NCBI GenBank assembly: GCA_027064045.1 | Contig: JAMOQK010000007.1 | Span: 1-62,919, forward strand | Reading direction: 5' to 3' | Length of the DNA stretch: 62,919 nucleotides | Origin: Sulfurimonas sp. | GTDB taxonomy: Bacteria > Campylobacterota > Campylobacteria > Campylobacterales > Sulfurimonadaceae | Part shown: in pieces, positions 1 through 10,465 of the stretch | Numbering within the stretch: the stretch's first letter is position 1 | How the letters are laid out: each line of letters begins with the position of its first letter | The notes under the pieces: generated by a model | Seen by the model: the letters and a program-made list of their open reading frames with translations, nothing else | What the model was told of the DNA's origin: nothing | The model's database searches: none | Made by a program: the position numbers and the translations under genes

Positions 1-254
1 TCATAATTAAATGACCTTCTAACAACTGAGATAAGAGTACCATCACCACCAAGAGTCACAAGAGCATCACACTCTTTACATAATAAATCAAACTCAACCC
101 CAAAGACATCAATCATCGTAGCACTGACACTATCTACATAAACATCAATATTATGATTTTTGAAAATCTTCTCAAGTCTAAAAAAATCATCTTTTAACTC
201 GGGGGTAGATGGTCGTAAGATAACGCCAACTTTCTTAATCTTTTTTTTATCCAA
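1..254 (-). CDS. nadK: NAD kinase, N-terminal part (cut by window edge)
   Basis: Only about 84 N-terminal codons lie inside the window; the frame runs off the left edge without a stop. The enzyme phosphorylates NAD to NADP in the cytoplasm. The visible diagnostic is the substrate-binding motif TLGGDGTLIS near the left edge, preceded by a Rossmann-like start KKVGVILRPSTPEL. The ORF track misses it because it is open-ended. I chose the TTG at 254, which has an AAAGAG ribosome site just upstream; a nearby GTG is not available. It is divergent from the thioredoxin gene. Its position next to aspS resembles the Campylobacter arrangement as I recall it. Confidence 0.88.
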   Translation of the reverse strand, partial: MDKKKIKKVGVILRPSTPELKDDFFRLEKIFKNHNIDVYVDSVSATMIDVFGVEFDLLCKECDALVTLGGDGTLISVVRRSFNY

Positions 255-338
255 AACAACTCTTTATAGAAATATTTTTCTTTATTATACAATTTTTAGA
301 TAATATTCCTTACAAATTTAAACAAGGAATATAAAAAT

Positions 339-659
339 ATGGCAATTTTCGAAGTAGATGAGAGTGATTTTGAAGAAATCAAGTCACAAGAGCTAGAAAA
401 AGAAAAGTTTATAATACTGACATTTGGCTCAGAATTATGTGATGGGTGTCAGGCACTTGAATTTGAATTAGAAGAACTAGAGAACATGCAAAACATATCT
501 ATTTTAAGTGTAGATTGTAACGATTCACAAGAACTTTGTGAATTATACAACATAGATAGAGTCCCAACAATCATCATATATAACCCAAAAGATGAAATTA
601 TACTACACCATGAAGGTGTTATGCTCTATCAAGATATGTTAGAGATAATAAACAAATAA
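339..659 (+). CDS. Thioredoxin-family protein
   Basis: A 106-residue single-domain thioredoxin fold with no signal peptide, so probably cytoplasmic. The redox pair is C34-D-G-C37, which differs from the classical WCGPC and lacks the preceding Trp. The cis-proline loop is present as RVPTIIIY around residue 76. It probably reduces or senses disulfides, but the divergent active site means it should not be called TrxA. The ATG follows an AAGGAAT ribosome site. It sits alone between divergent nadK and aspS, with a hairpin after its stop. Confidence 0.75.
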   Translation: MAIFEVDESDFEEIKSQELEKEKFIILTFGSELCDGCQALEFELEELENMQNISILSVDCNDSQELCELYNIDRVPTIIIYNPKDEIILHHEGVMLYQDMLEIINK

Positions 660-663
660 GGCA

Positions 664-686
664 ATTTTCGATATAATCGCGAAAAT
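664..686 (+). promoter_or_regulatory. Hairpin with -10 box in its loop: end of thioredoxin gene, start of aspS
   Basis: ATTTTCG (664-670) pairs with CGAAAAT (680-686). The loop holds TATAAT (672-677), a good -10 for aspS, whose TTG is at 715. The element may therefore act both as a weak stop for the upstream gene and as the aspS promoter. There is no strong T run after it. Confidence 0.4.
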
Positions 687-714
687 TATATTATTAAAAC
701 TCAAGGATTTTTAT

Positions 715-2472
715 TTGAGAACTCATTATTGTACAGAACTAAACGAAAAAAATGTAGGGGAAAAAATCACAGTAGCTGGTTGGACAAACAGCTATCGTGA
801 CCACGGTGGAATTATTTTTATCGATTTACGCGATAAAACAGGTTTAATTCAACTTACTTGTGACCCAGAAGATAGTGCTTCAGCACATAAAATAGCCGAC
901 AGTGTTCGTGATGAGTTCGTTCTTATCGCCAAAGGTACAGTTCGTCTTCGTGGTGAAGGCTTAACAAATCCACGCTTAAAAACAGGTGCTATCGAGATTG
1001 TTGTTGATGAGTTGATTATAGAAAACAAATCTGCTCCAGTACCATTTGTTATAGGTGATAAAAATGTTGGGGAAGAAACTACTCTTAAATATCGCTATTT
1101 AGAACTTAGAGATCCAAGTGTATATGAAACTTTTCGTCTTCGCTCAAAAGCAGCCATAGCAGCTAGAAATGTTTTAGATGCAAACGGTTTTTTAGAAGTT
1201 GAAACTCCAATTTTAACAAAATCAACTCCAGAGGGTGCAAGAGATTATCTTGTTCCATCTCGTGTTCACAATGGTGAATTTTATGCACTTCCACAATCTC
1301 CACAACTTTTTAAACAACTTTTGATGGTTGGTGGTTTTGACAGATATTTTCAAATTGCGAAATGTTTTAGAGATGAAGATTTAAGAGCAGACAGACAACC
1401 AGAATTTACTCAAATAGATGTTGAGATGAGTTTTTGTAACCAAGAGGATGTTATAAAAGTTGCAGAAGATTTGCTTGAAGGTATATTCTCGGCATGTGAC
1501 ATTGATGTAAAACCACCTTTTAATCGCATAACTTACAAAGAGGCTATGGAACTTTATGGAAGTGACAAACCAGACTTAAGATATGATTTAAAAATGGTAG
1601 ATGTTATCGACATCTTTGAGAGATGTGACAATGAAATCTTTACAAATATAGCTGCACAACCTCACAAAAACCGTATTAAGGCTCTTAGAGTTCCAGGTGC
1701 TGATTTAGTATTTTCTAAAAGAGAGATGAAAAGCTTTGAGAGTTTTGTTCGTCAATTTGGCGCGCATGGTCTTGGTTATTTTCAAATGAAAGAAGATGGA
1801 CTCAAAGGTCCTCTAACTAAATTTTTCAGCGAAGAAGATATACAACTTATCATAGAAAGAACTGAACTTGAAGTTGGTGATGTTGTTTTCTTTGGTGCCG
1901 GTGAGAAAAAAACTGTATGGGATTACATGGGAAGATTTAGAATTTTCATCGCTGAACATGAAAAAATGAACCTTATAGATGAAAATAAATTTGAGTTTGT
2001 ATGGGTTGTTGACTTTCCAATGTTTGAAGTGGAAGACGGAAGAGTAAAAGCACTTCATCACCCATTTACAATGCCAAAAGATACAGATAAAAATGATGTT
2101 GAAGAGATTGAATCTATCGCTTATGATATTGTTCTAAATGGTACTGAACTTGGTGGTGGATCTATCCGTATTCACAAAGAAGAGATTCAAGAAGAGGTAT
2201 TTAAACTTCTTGGAATAAGTGAAGAGGAAGCTCAAGCAAAATTTGGTTTCTTGTTAGATGCACTTAAATTTGGAGCGCCTCCACATGGTGGTTTTGCTAT
2301 GGGATTTGACAGAATGATGATGATTATAAGCAAAAAATCTTCTATCCGTGATGTTATTGCATTTCCTAAAACTCAAAAAGCAGCTTGTATTTTAACCAAT
2401 GCACCAAGCGAAGTGGACAATACTCAGTTAAGAGATTTACACATAAGATTAAGAGAACAAACAAAAGCATAA
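715..2472 (+). CDS. aspS: Aspartyl-tRNA synthetase
   Basis: 585 residues, normal for a bacterial class IIb AspRS. It charges tRNA-Asp with aspartate. Visible parts are an N-terminal OB-fold anticodon-binding domain (about residues 1-110, with [20 protein letters not shown]), class II motif 2 with [18 protein letters not shown] near residue 220, the bacterial insertion domain, and motif 3 [10 protein letters not shown] near residue 527. The start is TTG with an AAGGA ribosome site. Some Campylobacterota AspRS are non-discriminating and also charge tRNA-Asn; that cannot be decided here without knowing whether asnS or gatCAB is present. The stop overlaps the adk start (TAATG), so the two are translationally coupled. 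Confidence 0.97.
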   Translation: MRTHYCTELNEKNVGEKITVAGWTNSYRDHGGIIFIDLRDKTGLIQLTCDPEDSASAHKIADSVRDEFVLIAKGTVRLRGEGLTNPRLKTGAIEIVVDELIIENKSAPVPFVIGDKNVGEETTLKYRYLELRDPSVYETFRLRSKAAIAARNVLDANGFLEVETPILTKSTPEGARDYLVPSRVHNGEFYALPQSPQLFKQLLMVGGFDRYFQIAKCFRDEDLRADRQPEFTQIDVEMSFCNQEDVIKVAEDLLEGIFSACDIDVKPPFNRITYKEAMELYGSDKPDLRYDLKMVDVIDIFERCDNEIFTNIAAQPHKNRIKALRVPGADLVFSKREMKSFESFVRQFGAHGLGYFQMKEDGLKGPLTKFFSEEDIQLIIERTELEVGDVVFFGAGEKKTVWDYMGRFRIFIAEHEKMNLIDENKFEFVWVVDFPMFEVEDGRVKALHHPFTMPKDTDKNDVEEIESIAYDIVLNGTELGGGSIRIHKEEIQEEVFKLLGISEEEAQAKFGFLLDALKFGAPPHGGFAMGFDRMMMIISKKSSIRDVIAFPKTQKAACILTNAPSEVDNTQLRDLHIRLREQTKA

Positions 2473-3035
2473 TGAAAAAGTTATTTTTAATCATAGGTGC
2501 ACCCGGATCTGGCAAAACAACAGATGCAGAGTTAATTGCTAAAGCAAATGATGAGATAACTCACTATTCGACTGGTGATATGCTTCGAGCAGAAGTTGCC
2601 AGTGGTAGTGAGATTGGTAAAAAAATAGAGAATTTTATATCTAAAGGGTTAATAGTTCCCATAGATATAGCCATAAAAACCATTATCAATGCCATAAAAT
2701 CTGCCCCAACTGATACGATTATACTTGATGGCTATCCAAGAAGTATGGAACAACTAAATGCATTAGAAGAGTATCTAAATGATGAACTTAAACTTATAAG
2801 TGTTATAGAAGTTGAAGTAAGTGAAAAAACAGCCCGAGATAGAGTTTTAGGTCGAAATCGTGGTGCTGATGATAACAATGAAGTTTTCAACAACCGTATG
2901 AAAGTTTACTTAGAACCATTAGAAGATATAAAAAACTTTTATAAAAATAAAAATTTGTTAAAAACCATCTCTGGTGAGGGAAGTATAGAGGAGATTGTAT
3001 CACAGATGCAAAAGTTTATATTGTCTTCTCTATAA
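2472..3035 (+). CDS. adk: Adenylate kinase, short type (native copy)
   Basis: Converts AMP plus ATP to two ADP. I start it at the ATG overlapping the aspS stop, giving 187 residues, instead of the longer 216-residue ORF. The P-loop is GAPGSGKTT (residues 9-17), the AMP site contains STGDMLRAE, and LDGYPRS and [16 protein letters not shown] follow. The lid is the short loop of the UMP/CMP-kinase-like class, the form usual in Campylobacter and Helicobacter. The aspS-adk pairing is conserved there too, as I recall. Oddly, a second, long-type adenylate kinase faces it across a shared terminator. Confidence 0.9.
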   Translation: MKKLFLIIGAPGSGKTTDAELIAKANDEITHYSTGDMLRAEVASGSEIGKKIENFISKGLIVPIDIAIKTIINAIKSAPTDTIILDGYPRSMEQLNALEEYLNDELKLISVIEVEVSEKTARDRVLGRNRGADDNNEVFNNRMKVYLEPLEDIKNFYKNKNLLKTISGEGSIEEIVSQMQKFILSSL

Positions 3036-3062
3036 AAGACAAAAAAACACCATGGCACAGTT

Positions 3063-3088
3063 AAAAGGTACGGTTTTAACCGTACTTT

Positions 3089-3090
<2 letters not shown>
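3063..3090. terminator. Bidirectional intrinsic terminator between the two adk genes
   Basis: The inverted repeat GTACGGTT-TT-AACCGTAC (3068-3085) is flanked by AAAA on the left and TTTTT on the right, so it can terminate transcription in both directions. It sits exactly between the convergent adenylate kinase genes and overlaps the stop of the minus-strand one. Confidence 0.85.
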
Positions 3091-3748
<658 letters not shown>

Positions 3749-3794
3749 CTAAAGTTTTAATACTGAAATTATATATAAATGAGTTTAAAATAAG

Positions 3795-4082
3795 CTAGTC
3801 CTCTTCAACAAATCCAAAATCTTCATCATCACCTTTTTGAGCATCTAAAATATCTTCTATCAGCTCTTTACACTCATCTTCATCAATATCACCACTTTGT
3901 ATATCATCCAAAACATCTTGTAAATCTGCTTTAAACTCACGAAGTTCTTCTATCTCCTCTTTAGCATCCTCTGTTGCTTCTTTATTATCAGCAATCTCTT
4001 CAAAAATCTCATCCAATCTTTCCTCAAGATCAGGAATAACACTTTTTGTTAATAACTCTTCTAATTTTTGTGCTTGTGACAT
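3795..4082 (-). CDS. Small acidic coiled-coil protein, unknown function
   Basis: 95 residues, very rich in Glu and Asp (runs such as EEIEELREF and GDIDEDECKELIEDILD). Almost all is predicted helix with heptad-like spacing; there is no signal peptide or membrane segment. I recognise no catalytic domain. It lies 14 nt downstream of the FIST-GGDEF-EAL gene on the same strand and upstream of the long adk. It may be a structural, chaperone-like or binding protein. The reading frame, the ATG and the codon use resembling neighbours support it as real. Confidence 0.6.
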   Translation of the reverse strand: MSQAQKLEELLTKSVIPDLEERLDEIFEEIADNKEATEDAKEEIEELREFKADLQDVLDDIQSGDIDEDECKELIEDILDAQKGDDEDFGFVEED

Positions 4083-4096
4083 AATAATATTACCTT

Positions 4097-7030
4097 TTAT
4101 TTTAATTTAGTTTTCAAAAGATTAGTAAAATCTTCTGCTTTTATTGGTTTAGAAAAATAGTATCCCTGCATATAAGAACAACCTTTTTCTAAAAGATACT
4201 CTTTGTTCTCATTGCTTTCAACACCTTCAGCAATCACTTTTAGATTTAAGGCATTTCCTAATGCTATAATAGCTTTAACAATCTCTTGATTTTCTTTCTC
4301 TTTGTGCATATTCATTACAAAAAATTTATCTATTTTTATTTGTGAAACTGGAAATTTACTTAGATATGTAAAAGAAGACTCACCTGTTCCAAAATCATCT
4401 ATAGCTAAGGTTACACCAAGATCTTTAATCTTATTTAATTTAACTATATTATCTTCAGCTTCTCGCATAACTTCTCTCTCTAGTATCTCCAATTTCAACC
4501 AACTAGCTTTAAATGAATTCCTTTTCATACATTTTTCAAGTTTTGCAATAAAGTTTGGACTCTCTAGCTGTTTCATAGATAAATTTAAAGATAACATACC
4601 AGGGCTCAGTCCATCATCATAAAGTTCTGAAAACTTTTTCATAGCAGTTTCCATCATAAAATCATCTAGCTTTATAATAAGATCACTTGTCTCAGCCACA
4701 GGTATAAATACATCTGGAAAAATCAAACCTTTTTGTGGACAAATCCACCTTATAAGTGCTTCAGCACCAATAATTTTATTCTCTTTTGCATCTATTAAAA
4801 CCTGATAGTATGGTTCAAAATGATTATTTTTTATAGCATCTCTTATATCACTATTGATTTTAATTTTTTCAGAGATTATCTTTGTCATTTCATTTGAATA
4901 AAACCTCTGTTTATTTTTCCCTTCTGACTTAGCTTTATACATCGCTGTATCAGCATATTTTATAAGGTCATGCAAATCTTTTGTATCATCTGGATATATA
5001 CTTATCCCTATACTACAGGATATATTAATTCTATGTCCTTGAATACTATATGGTTTTTCAAGTTCCTCTAATAAATCATTTGCTTTGTTAGAAATGATTT
5101 TAATATCAGATATCTTTTCTATAATAATAGTAAACTCATCACCACCAATTCTAGCAACAGTATCTTCAGCTCTTATATGATTTTGAAGCCTACTTGCCAC
5201 ATCTTTTAAAAGCATATCCCCAATATCATGCCCAAGAGAATCATTTATATCTTTGAACATATCTAAATCTATAAAAAGTAAAGCAAGTTTAGTTTTTTCC
5301 CTTTTTGAAGTATTTATATTTTTTGATAATCTATCATAAAAGAGATTTCTATTTGCAAGTCCAGTTAAAAAATCATAATTTGCTTGTAGATAAAGTGATT
5401 CTTTTTGAGATAAAAGCTCATTTTCCATCTTTTTTTTCTTTTGAATATCTCTTAAAGTTGCATAAGTATAATCTTTATTTTCTATTTTTAATGATGAAAG
5501 TCTTACTTCCATCCAAATGGGGGTATTGTCAAATTTCGTATGAACCCATTCAAACTGATGAGAACCATTTTTCATAGCCAAACTAATCATCTCTTGTGCT
5601 TTATCAAAAGATTTTTGTTTATCTGGTTGATATTTTGGAGATATATCAGACGGATGTTTACCAAGTAATTGGTTTTTAGAAGAATAATCCAACATTTTGT
5701 ATACTCTTTCATTACACTGAACAAAAACACCGTCTTTAATTATTAATATACCATCTGCAGAATTTTCAAAAAGATTTTCAAAAAGATTTTTTTGCTTTGT
5801 TAACTCTTTTTTTTGTTTATTAACCTCAGTACTAACAACATTTATTAAATTTGCTAAAGCATTTATGGAAATAGCTTGATGTGTAAAATTTTTATCAACT
5901 TTTTTAATATTATGCTTTTTTTGTACATCTTCACTTTCACTTAAAACCAAAAGTGTCATAGTCTGATTTAAAAATTCTTTCTTATTATTTGAATAAAATT
6001 CACCATATGTAAAAAAACCAGATGTGGGAGCAATATCTTCTAAAGGGAGTATCTCATTTTCTATATCCTCATTTAGGTATTGTCTTCTTGCCAAACAAGA
6101 ATATATAAAGATAGCTTCAACAGGTTGCTTAGCTACATGATATGAGATTTCTGTTGATTTTTTATGGATACTTTTTATATCACCATAACCAAACTGTACT
6201 TTATCCCCAACTTTAAAATCACCAGCAAACTCTAAACTTCCATCTTCATAAACACGAGTTACAGCTCTAGAGATTAAAAAACCATCTCTGTTTACAATTA
6301 AAGGAAATTCGATACCACTTTTTGGCAAATCCTTTGCAATATCTTCCCCTAAGTAGTAAGCATATATCTCATAAGGTGTCTTATTGTCTATCTTATAAAC
6401 ACGATTATCAACAACTTCATCAACTCTCAACTCAAGTCCTATTTTAGACCAGTTGTAACTATAATCTATAAATACATGTAAATCTTTACTTTGTAAGGCA
6501 ACTGCCACAACACCACTAGAAATAATTCTTTCTTTTGTAAAAACATAACTTTTTATATCTGAAACATTATGTGTAGCTATACCACCTGAGACAATCACCT
6601 TATCATCCACGGAACTTATACCATTTAGATAATCTTCACCAGAAGTATTATAACAAGTGGCAAAACTAATGATAACTTTAGTATCATCTTTTATTAATGT
6701 TTTAGCAACTTCTTGACCACTTTTAAAACCTCTGTTTTCATGTGCTAAATCTATAATATCTATAGAGGTTTTCTCAAAAGATGTAAAACTGATAATAGTC
6801 TCAGTAGCATTCACTCTACCGTTTATAATTCCACCATCAGCAGTAGTACCGATAAGTTTTGAACTTGGTAGATACGATTTTACATTATCAACCAACTCTT
6901 GAATATACTTTATACTACTTTTTGATACAAATACTTGAATAAGTAAAGAACTTGAGTCAACAATATTATTTTCATTTATAAAGCGTTTCAATGAGCTTTT
7001 ATTTTGATAATATAAATTATTATTTTTCAT
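4097..7030 (-). CDS. FIST-PAS-GGDEF-EAL cyclic-di-GMP signalling protein
   Basis: 977 residues and no transmembrane segment seen, so a cytoplasmic sensor-effector. Order: FIST_N (about 30-230) and FIST_C (about 240-390), a family proposed to bind small ligands such as amino acids; a short coiled linker; PAS (about 410-540, FENSADGILIIKDG); diguanylate cyclase with intact GGDEF near residue 625; and phosphodiesterase with intact EAL near 755 plus DDFGTG, KIDKFFV and EGVE. Both output domains keep their signature residues, so it could be bifunctional. The I-site RxxD before GGDEF is not obvious. The ATG start is followed by MKNNNLYYQN. It is transcribed with the small acidic protein. Confidence 0.88.
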   Translation of the reverse strand: MKNNNLYYQNKSSLKRFINENNIVDSSSLLIQVFVSKSSIKYIQELVDNVKSYLPSSKLIGTTADGGIINGRVNATETIISFTSFEKTSIDIIDLAHENRGFKSGQEVAKTLIKDDTKVIISFATCYNTSGEDYLNGISSVDDKVIVSGGIATHNVSDIKSYVFTKERIISSGVVAVALQSKDLHVFIDYSYNWSKIGLELRVDEVVDNRVYKIDNKTPYEIYAYYLGEDIAKDLPKSGIEFPLIVNRDGFLISRAVTRVYEDGSLEFAGDFKVGDKVQFGYGDIKSIHKKSTEISYHVAKQPVEAIFIYSCLARRQYLNEDIENEILPLEDIAPTSGFFTYGEFYSNNKKEFLNQTMTLLVLSESEDVQKKHNIKKVDKNFTHQAISINALANLINVVSTEVNKQKKELTKQKNLFENLFENSADGILIIKDGVFVQCNERVYKMLDYSSKNQLLGKHPSDISPKYQPDKQKSFDKAQEMISLAMKNGSHQFEWVHTKFDNTPIWMEVRLSSLKIENKDYTYATLRDIQKKKKMENELLSQKESLYLQANYDFLTGLANRNLFYDRLSKNINTSKREKTKLALLFIDLDMFKDINDSLGHDIGDMLLKDVASRLQNHIRAEDTVARIGGDEFTIIIEKISDIKIISNKANDLLEELEKPYSIQGHRINISCSIGISIYPDDTKDLHDLIKYADTAMYKAKSEGKNKQRFYSNEMTKIISEKIKINSDIRDAIKNNHFEPYYQVLIDAKENKIIGAEALIRWICPQKGLIFPDVFIPVAETSDLIIKLDDFMMETAMKKFSELYDDGLSPGMLSLNLSMKQLESPNFIAKLEKCMKRNSFKASWLKLEILEREVMREAEDNIVKLNKIKDLGVTLAIDDFGTGESSFTYLSKFPVSQIKIDKFFVMNMHKEKENQEIVKAIIALGNALNLKVIAEGVESNENKEYLLEKGCSYMQGYYFSKPIKAEDFTNLLKTKLK

Positions 7031-7129
7031 AGGAAATCTTACATTTTATTAACTTAATATTCACTTTGATTGTAATCAAATTATAATTACTGTATAGTAT
7101 AAATATATTTTTTAACTAAAGAGAAAATC

Positions 7130-7861
7130 ATGAATTTTTATGCACTTATAATTGGGACAGAAATTTTAAATGGTAGAAGGGTTGATAAGCATTTTGAATT
7201 TATTAAAAATGAGTTAGCAAAATATGGACACGAACTTTTTGCATCATTTATTATAAAAGACGATAAAAAACTGATAGAAAATTGTTTTGAATTGATAAAA
7301 GCAGATAAAAATTCAGTCCTGTTTTCTTTTGGTGGTATAGGTTCAACTCCAGATGATTTAACAAGGGAGATAGCTTCAAAAGTTTTTAGGAAAACACCAA
7401 CTATACCACATCAAAAATTTTTACAAGATATAATTGATAAGTTTCAGGATGAGGCATACCCACATAGAATCCACATGGCAGATCTACCACCAAACTCAGA
7501 CCTAATACATAATCCTGTTAATAACATGTCTGGTTTTTCATTAGATGATAGATTTTTCTTTGTACCAGGTTTTCCAATAATGGCACATCCAATGGTAAGT
7601 TCAATCATAAAAAAACACTTCTACATTAAAAAAGAAAAATTCAGACGAACACTTCTTGCCCAAACAAGTGAAAATACTCTTATAAATATGATGCAAAAAT
7701 TACCACCTCACATAGAATTATCGTCACTTCCTATCTTTAATAACAACAAACCATCAGTAGAATTATCTCTAAGTAGTCAAAATAAATCAGAATTAGATAA
7801 ATATTTTAACCTTTTTATAGAAGAACTTGATTTTGCAAAGATATATTATGATTTAATTTGA
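7130..7861 (+). CDS. CinA-like molybdopterin-binding-domain protein
   Basis: 243 residues with an N-terminal MoCF-type fold: IIGTEILNGRRVDKHF (residues 7-22) and FGGIGSTPDDLTREI are the family's signatures. In CinA and its relatives this domain is linked to NMN/ADP-ribose pyrophosphatase activity, but here the C-terminal deamidase domain of full CinA is absent. The remaining half (FVPGFPIMAHPM) resembles the rest of the CinA N-terminal module. The start ATG follows AAAGAGAAAA. A -10-like TATAAA lies about 30 nt upstream. It is divergent from the FIST gene. Confidence 0.75.
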   Translation: MNFYALIIGTEILNGRRVDKHFEFIKNELAKYGHELFASFIIKDDKKLIENCFELIKADKNSVLFSFGGIGSTPDDLTREIASKVFRKTPTIPHQKFLQDIIDKFQDEAYPHRIHMADLPPNSDLIHNPVNNMSGFSLDDRFFFVPGFPIMAHPMVSSIIKKHFYIKKEKFRRTLLAQTSENTLINMMQKLPPHIELSSLPIFNNNKPSVELSLSSQNKSELDKYFNLFIEELDFAKIYYDLI

Positions 7862-7920
7862 TTTTTGGTACTTTTATTGCTTATAAAAACCATAATTAAA
7901 ATATTATGTGAGAGAATAAA

Positions 7921-8544
7921 ATGGCAATTACTAGAAACAATTATGTATTCAAGGGTCACAAAACCCTTTTAGGAAGTAAATTTGTAACTTATGGAGAGGT
8001 AGAATTACCAACAAGGTATGAACTTTTTGCACAATCTAAAAGTGGATTTGATTGGGGTTATACAGGTTCTGCGGCAAAACAATTAGCATTTTCAATGCTT
8101 TATCAAGTTTGCAATGAAGAGTTTGCTAGAGAAAATGCTATTGATTTTGCATTTGATGTTATTAAAACTCTAAATAATAGAGATTGGATTTTGAATGCGT
8201 CTGAAGTTTTAGACTGGGCAACAAAAAAAGGTTATAGTTCTAGTGTATCTGCTAATGATGAAAAAACAAAACAAAAACAACCATTAAAAATACAAAAAAA
8301 ATCTAAACGAACTAAAAGGACAAAAACCAATGTTGTAAAAGATATATGTAAAAAATTGCAAATTACACAAAAAAATCTAGCTGAAATACTGGAAGTTCCA
8401 GAGGGAACAGTCAGTAGTTGGGCAGTTAAAAACGAGATTCCACGACTGGGTAAAAAAGCTATTGAATTTTATATATCAAATCAAAAAAATCAACAAATTG
8501 TAGATAGCTATCAAAACTTTCTAGCTCTTATGAAAAGTGCCTAA
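7921..8544 (+). CDS. DUF6166-like domain fused to a helix-turn-helix
   Basis: 207 residues. The first ~100 resemble the small DUF6166 family (GFDWGYTGSAAKQLAFSMLY is the recognisable core). A basic linker follows (KIQKKSKRTKRTKT, about 120-137). The end is a Cro/XRE-like HTH: ITQKNLAEILEVPEGTVSSW around residues 150-170. DUF6166 genes are often seen on plasmids and phages, so this may be an accessory-derived regulator. Function is unknown; DNA binding is inferred from the HTH and basic linker. It has an ATG start after GAGAGAATAAA and sits alone on its strand before the convergent ankyrin gene. Confidence 0.65.
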   Translation: MAITRNNYVFKGHKTLLGSKFVTYGEVELPTRYELFAQSKSGFDWGYTGSAAKQLAFSMLYQVCNEEFARENAIDFAFDVIKTLNNRDWILNASEVLDWATKKGYSSSVSANDEKTKQKQPLKIQKKSKRTKRTKTNVVKDICKKLQITQKNLAEILEVPEGTVSSWAVKNEIPRLGKKAIEFYISNQKNQQIVDSYQNFLALMKSA

Positions 8545-8589
8545 GGGGGAAAATTTTAATGAGTCTTAGCGAAAGAAATTTGAATGGTT

Positions 8590-9057
8590 TCATGATTTAA
8601 GGAGTTCTAGCATCCGTTTTTTATTCATTTTTCTAGCAAAATCATAAACAGTAAAACCTTTAGAATCAATAGCATCCAAGTTTGCACCCAACTCTAAAAA
8701 CCTTTTAACAGTTTCAGCCCTACCATAACAAACTGCTGCCATCAATGGAGTAAAACCACTTCGTCTATTTGTAGAATTTATATCTATCCCCTGTTCTATG
8801 ATATACTCTATTAACTCCATATTGTTATGCGCTATAGCCATATCAAATATACTTACACCCTCATTATCAAAATCATATATGTCTGCACCATTTTCAATCA
8901 AAAGCATAATTAAATCAATATCACAACCCACTCTCACCCCATATGCCAATACCGACTCACCATTCTCACTAGACGCACCCAAGTCTGCACCACTTTTAAT
9001 ATACTTTTTAACACCTGTATAATCATTGTTTTTTAAATATTCTAACCATTTATCCAT
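8590..9057 (-). CDS. Ankyrin-repeat protein
   Basis: 155 residues with about four ankyrin units, for example NGESVLAYGVRVGCDIDLIM, EGVSIFDMAIAHNNMELIEY, GFTPLMAAVCYGRAETVKRF and KGFTVYDFARKMNKKRMLEL. There is no signal peptide and no fused catalytic domain, so it is presumably an intracellular protein-protein adaptor. The partner cannot be told from the neighbours (the DUF6166/HTH gene is convergent and dapD divergent). Confidence 0.82.
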   Translation of the reverse strand: MDKWLEYLKNNDYTGVKKYIKSGADLGASSENGESVLAYGVRVGCDIDLIMLLIENGADIYDFDNEGVSIFDMAIAHNNMELIEYIIEQGIDINSTNRRSGFTPLMAAVCYGRAETVKRFLELGANLDAIDSKGFTVYDFARKMNKKRMLELLKS

Positions 9058-9131
9058 ACAAACATTATATATAAAATATCATTAGTATTTTTTAAGTATA
9101 ATTGCACAAATAAATCATTAAGCGAGAATTC

Positions 9132-10331
9132 ATGGAAACAATCCAAACAACAGATGCTTTTAAAGCACTTATAGAAAATATCAAATCAACAACAACAGGA
9201 TATAGAGATCCTTTAGCATTTGGTATTGCAAGAGTAGATTTAGGACAGTTAAATGTTGAAAAATCACTTCAAGCGACTTACCCATTAATCAACTGGAATG
9301 AAAACTTTGGTAGTGCTGCTATCTTTATAAAAGCACTTATGGAACAAGGTATAGAGGTAGATTTCACAAAAAGTGAAGCAGTATTTAACATCAATATTAA
9401 ATTTTTAAAAGCATGTTTAAATGCTTTTACACCTTACAGTGATGAAGCTCACGGTGATGCTCACAAAAATATTCAGGTTATTTCAGCACTTTACAGCCAA
9501 ATTATGAGTAATGGAAATCTTGTTGGAGAGTTTAAAGTATGTTTCATTTTTGATGATGCACCACTACAAAGCGTTGAAGCAACATACCTAAAACTTTATG
9601 CAATATCTCAGGCAAAAGTTGGTCTAAGAGAGATTTGTCTTGATGGTGCTTTTGGAGCATTGCCAAATGTTGCATGGAGCCAAGGTCAACCAATAGAACT
9701 TGATTATCTAAGAGAATTTGAGATAGAGTTGAAACTTGCAAACGAGTACCCACATATCGACTTTATAGATAAATTCCCAAGATTTTTACAACATATCATC
9801 CCTGCTGATAACACTCGCATACTTGATACTTCAAAAGTTCGTTTTGGTGCGCAACTAGCAGCTGGAACAACAGTTATGCCAGGTGCTTCATACATTAACT
9901 TTAATGCTGGAACAACTGGTTCTGTTATGGTTGAGGGTCGTATCAGCTCATCTGCTATTGTTGGTGATGGCAGTGATGTTGGTGGTGGTGCTTCTATCTT
10001 AGGTGTATTAAGTGGAACAGATGGTAACCCTATCAGTATAGGTCAAAACTGCCTTCTTGGTGCAAACTCTGTTTGTGGTATCCCACTTGGTGATGGATGT
10101 ATTATCGATGCAGGAATTGCAATACTTGAAGGTACAAAAATAGGAATCTATCCAGCAGAACTTGCAAAAATCCAAGAGGTAAATAAAGGTGTTAAAATAG
10201 AAGGTGAAATATTTAAAGGTAAACAACTTTCTTTCTTTAGTGGTCTTCACTTTAGACAAAACTCACAAACTGGTGAGATTACAGCTTCTCGCTCAACAAG
10301 AGAGATAAAACTAAACGCTGATTTACACTAA
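9132..10331 (+). CDS. dapD: Tetrahydrodipicolinate N-succinyltransferase, long epsilonproteobacterial type
   Basis: 399 residues, as in Campylobacter-type DapD and longer than the ~275-residue E. coli form. It catalyses succinyl transfer from succinyl-CoA to tetrahydrodipicolinate in lysine/diaminopimelate synthesis. The C-terminal half is a left-handed parallel beta-helix of hexapeptide repeats (INFNAGTTGSVMVEGRISSS, SILGVLSGTDGNPISIGQN, LLGANSVCGIPLGDG). The ATG follows AAGCGAGAATTC. It is monocistronic, ending in a strong hairpin. dapA, the entry step of the same pathway, lies at the far right end of the window. Confidence 0.93.
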   Translation: METIQTTDAFKALIENIKSTTTGYRDPLAFGIARVDLGQLNVEKSLQATYPLINWNENFGSAAIFIKALMEQGIEVDFTKSEAVFNINIKFLKACLNAFTPYSDEAHGDAHKNIQVISALYSQIMSNGNLVGEFKVCFIFDDAPLQSVEATYLKLYAISQAKVGLREICLDGAFGALPNVAWSQGQPIELDYLREFEIELKLANEYPHIDFIDKFPRFLQHIIPADNTRILDTSKVRFGAQLAAGTTVMPGASYINFNAGTTGSVMVEGRISSSAIVGDGSDVGGGASILGVLSGTDGNPISIGQNCLLGANSVCGIPLGDGCIIDAGIAILEGTKIGIYPAELAKIQEVNKGVKIEGEIFKGKQLSFFSGLHFRQNSQTGEITASRSTREIKLNADLH

Positions 10332-10332
10332 T

Positions 10333-10364
10333 ATTTTTTTCTACATAAATTTTTTTCTACATAA
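10333..10364. repeat. Perfect 16-bp tandem duplication
   Basis: ATTTTTTTCTACATAA occurs twice head to tail (10333-10348 and 10349-10364), immediately after the dapD stop and running into its terminator. It looks like a slippage duplication; no role is evident. Confidence 0.8.
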
Positions 10365-10390
10365 GAAGTATGGTTAAAACTGTACTTCTT
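10363..10390 (+). terminator. dapD terminator hairpin
   Basis: AAGAAGTA (10363-10370) pairs with TACTTCTT (10383-10390) around a 12-nt loop. It is AT-rich and followed by AATTC instead of a clean T run, so it may be leaky. Confidence 0.55.
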
Positions 10391-10437
10391 AATTCAATTT
10401 AAAAAAATTTCTAAACTTAATTTTATAAATATAGTAA

Positions 10438-10443
10438 TATAAT
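10438..10443 (+). promoter_or_regulatory. -10 box TATAAT of the small rod-like gene
   Basis: TATAAT at 10438-10443 covers the first ATG of the ORF-track call (10442), so transcription must start after that ATG. This favours the second ATG at 10466, which has an AAGGAG ribosome site. Confidence 0.5.
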
Positions 10444-10465
10444 GTTTCTAATAAAGGAGTTCGTT

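Noticed and set aside
8560-8601. 13-codon ORF on the plus strand after the DUF6166/HTH gene
   Set aside because: Very short, weak ribosome site, overlaps the convergent ankyrin gene end; no supporting signal.
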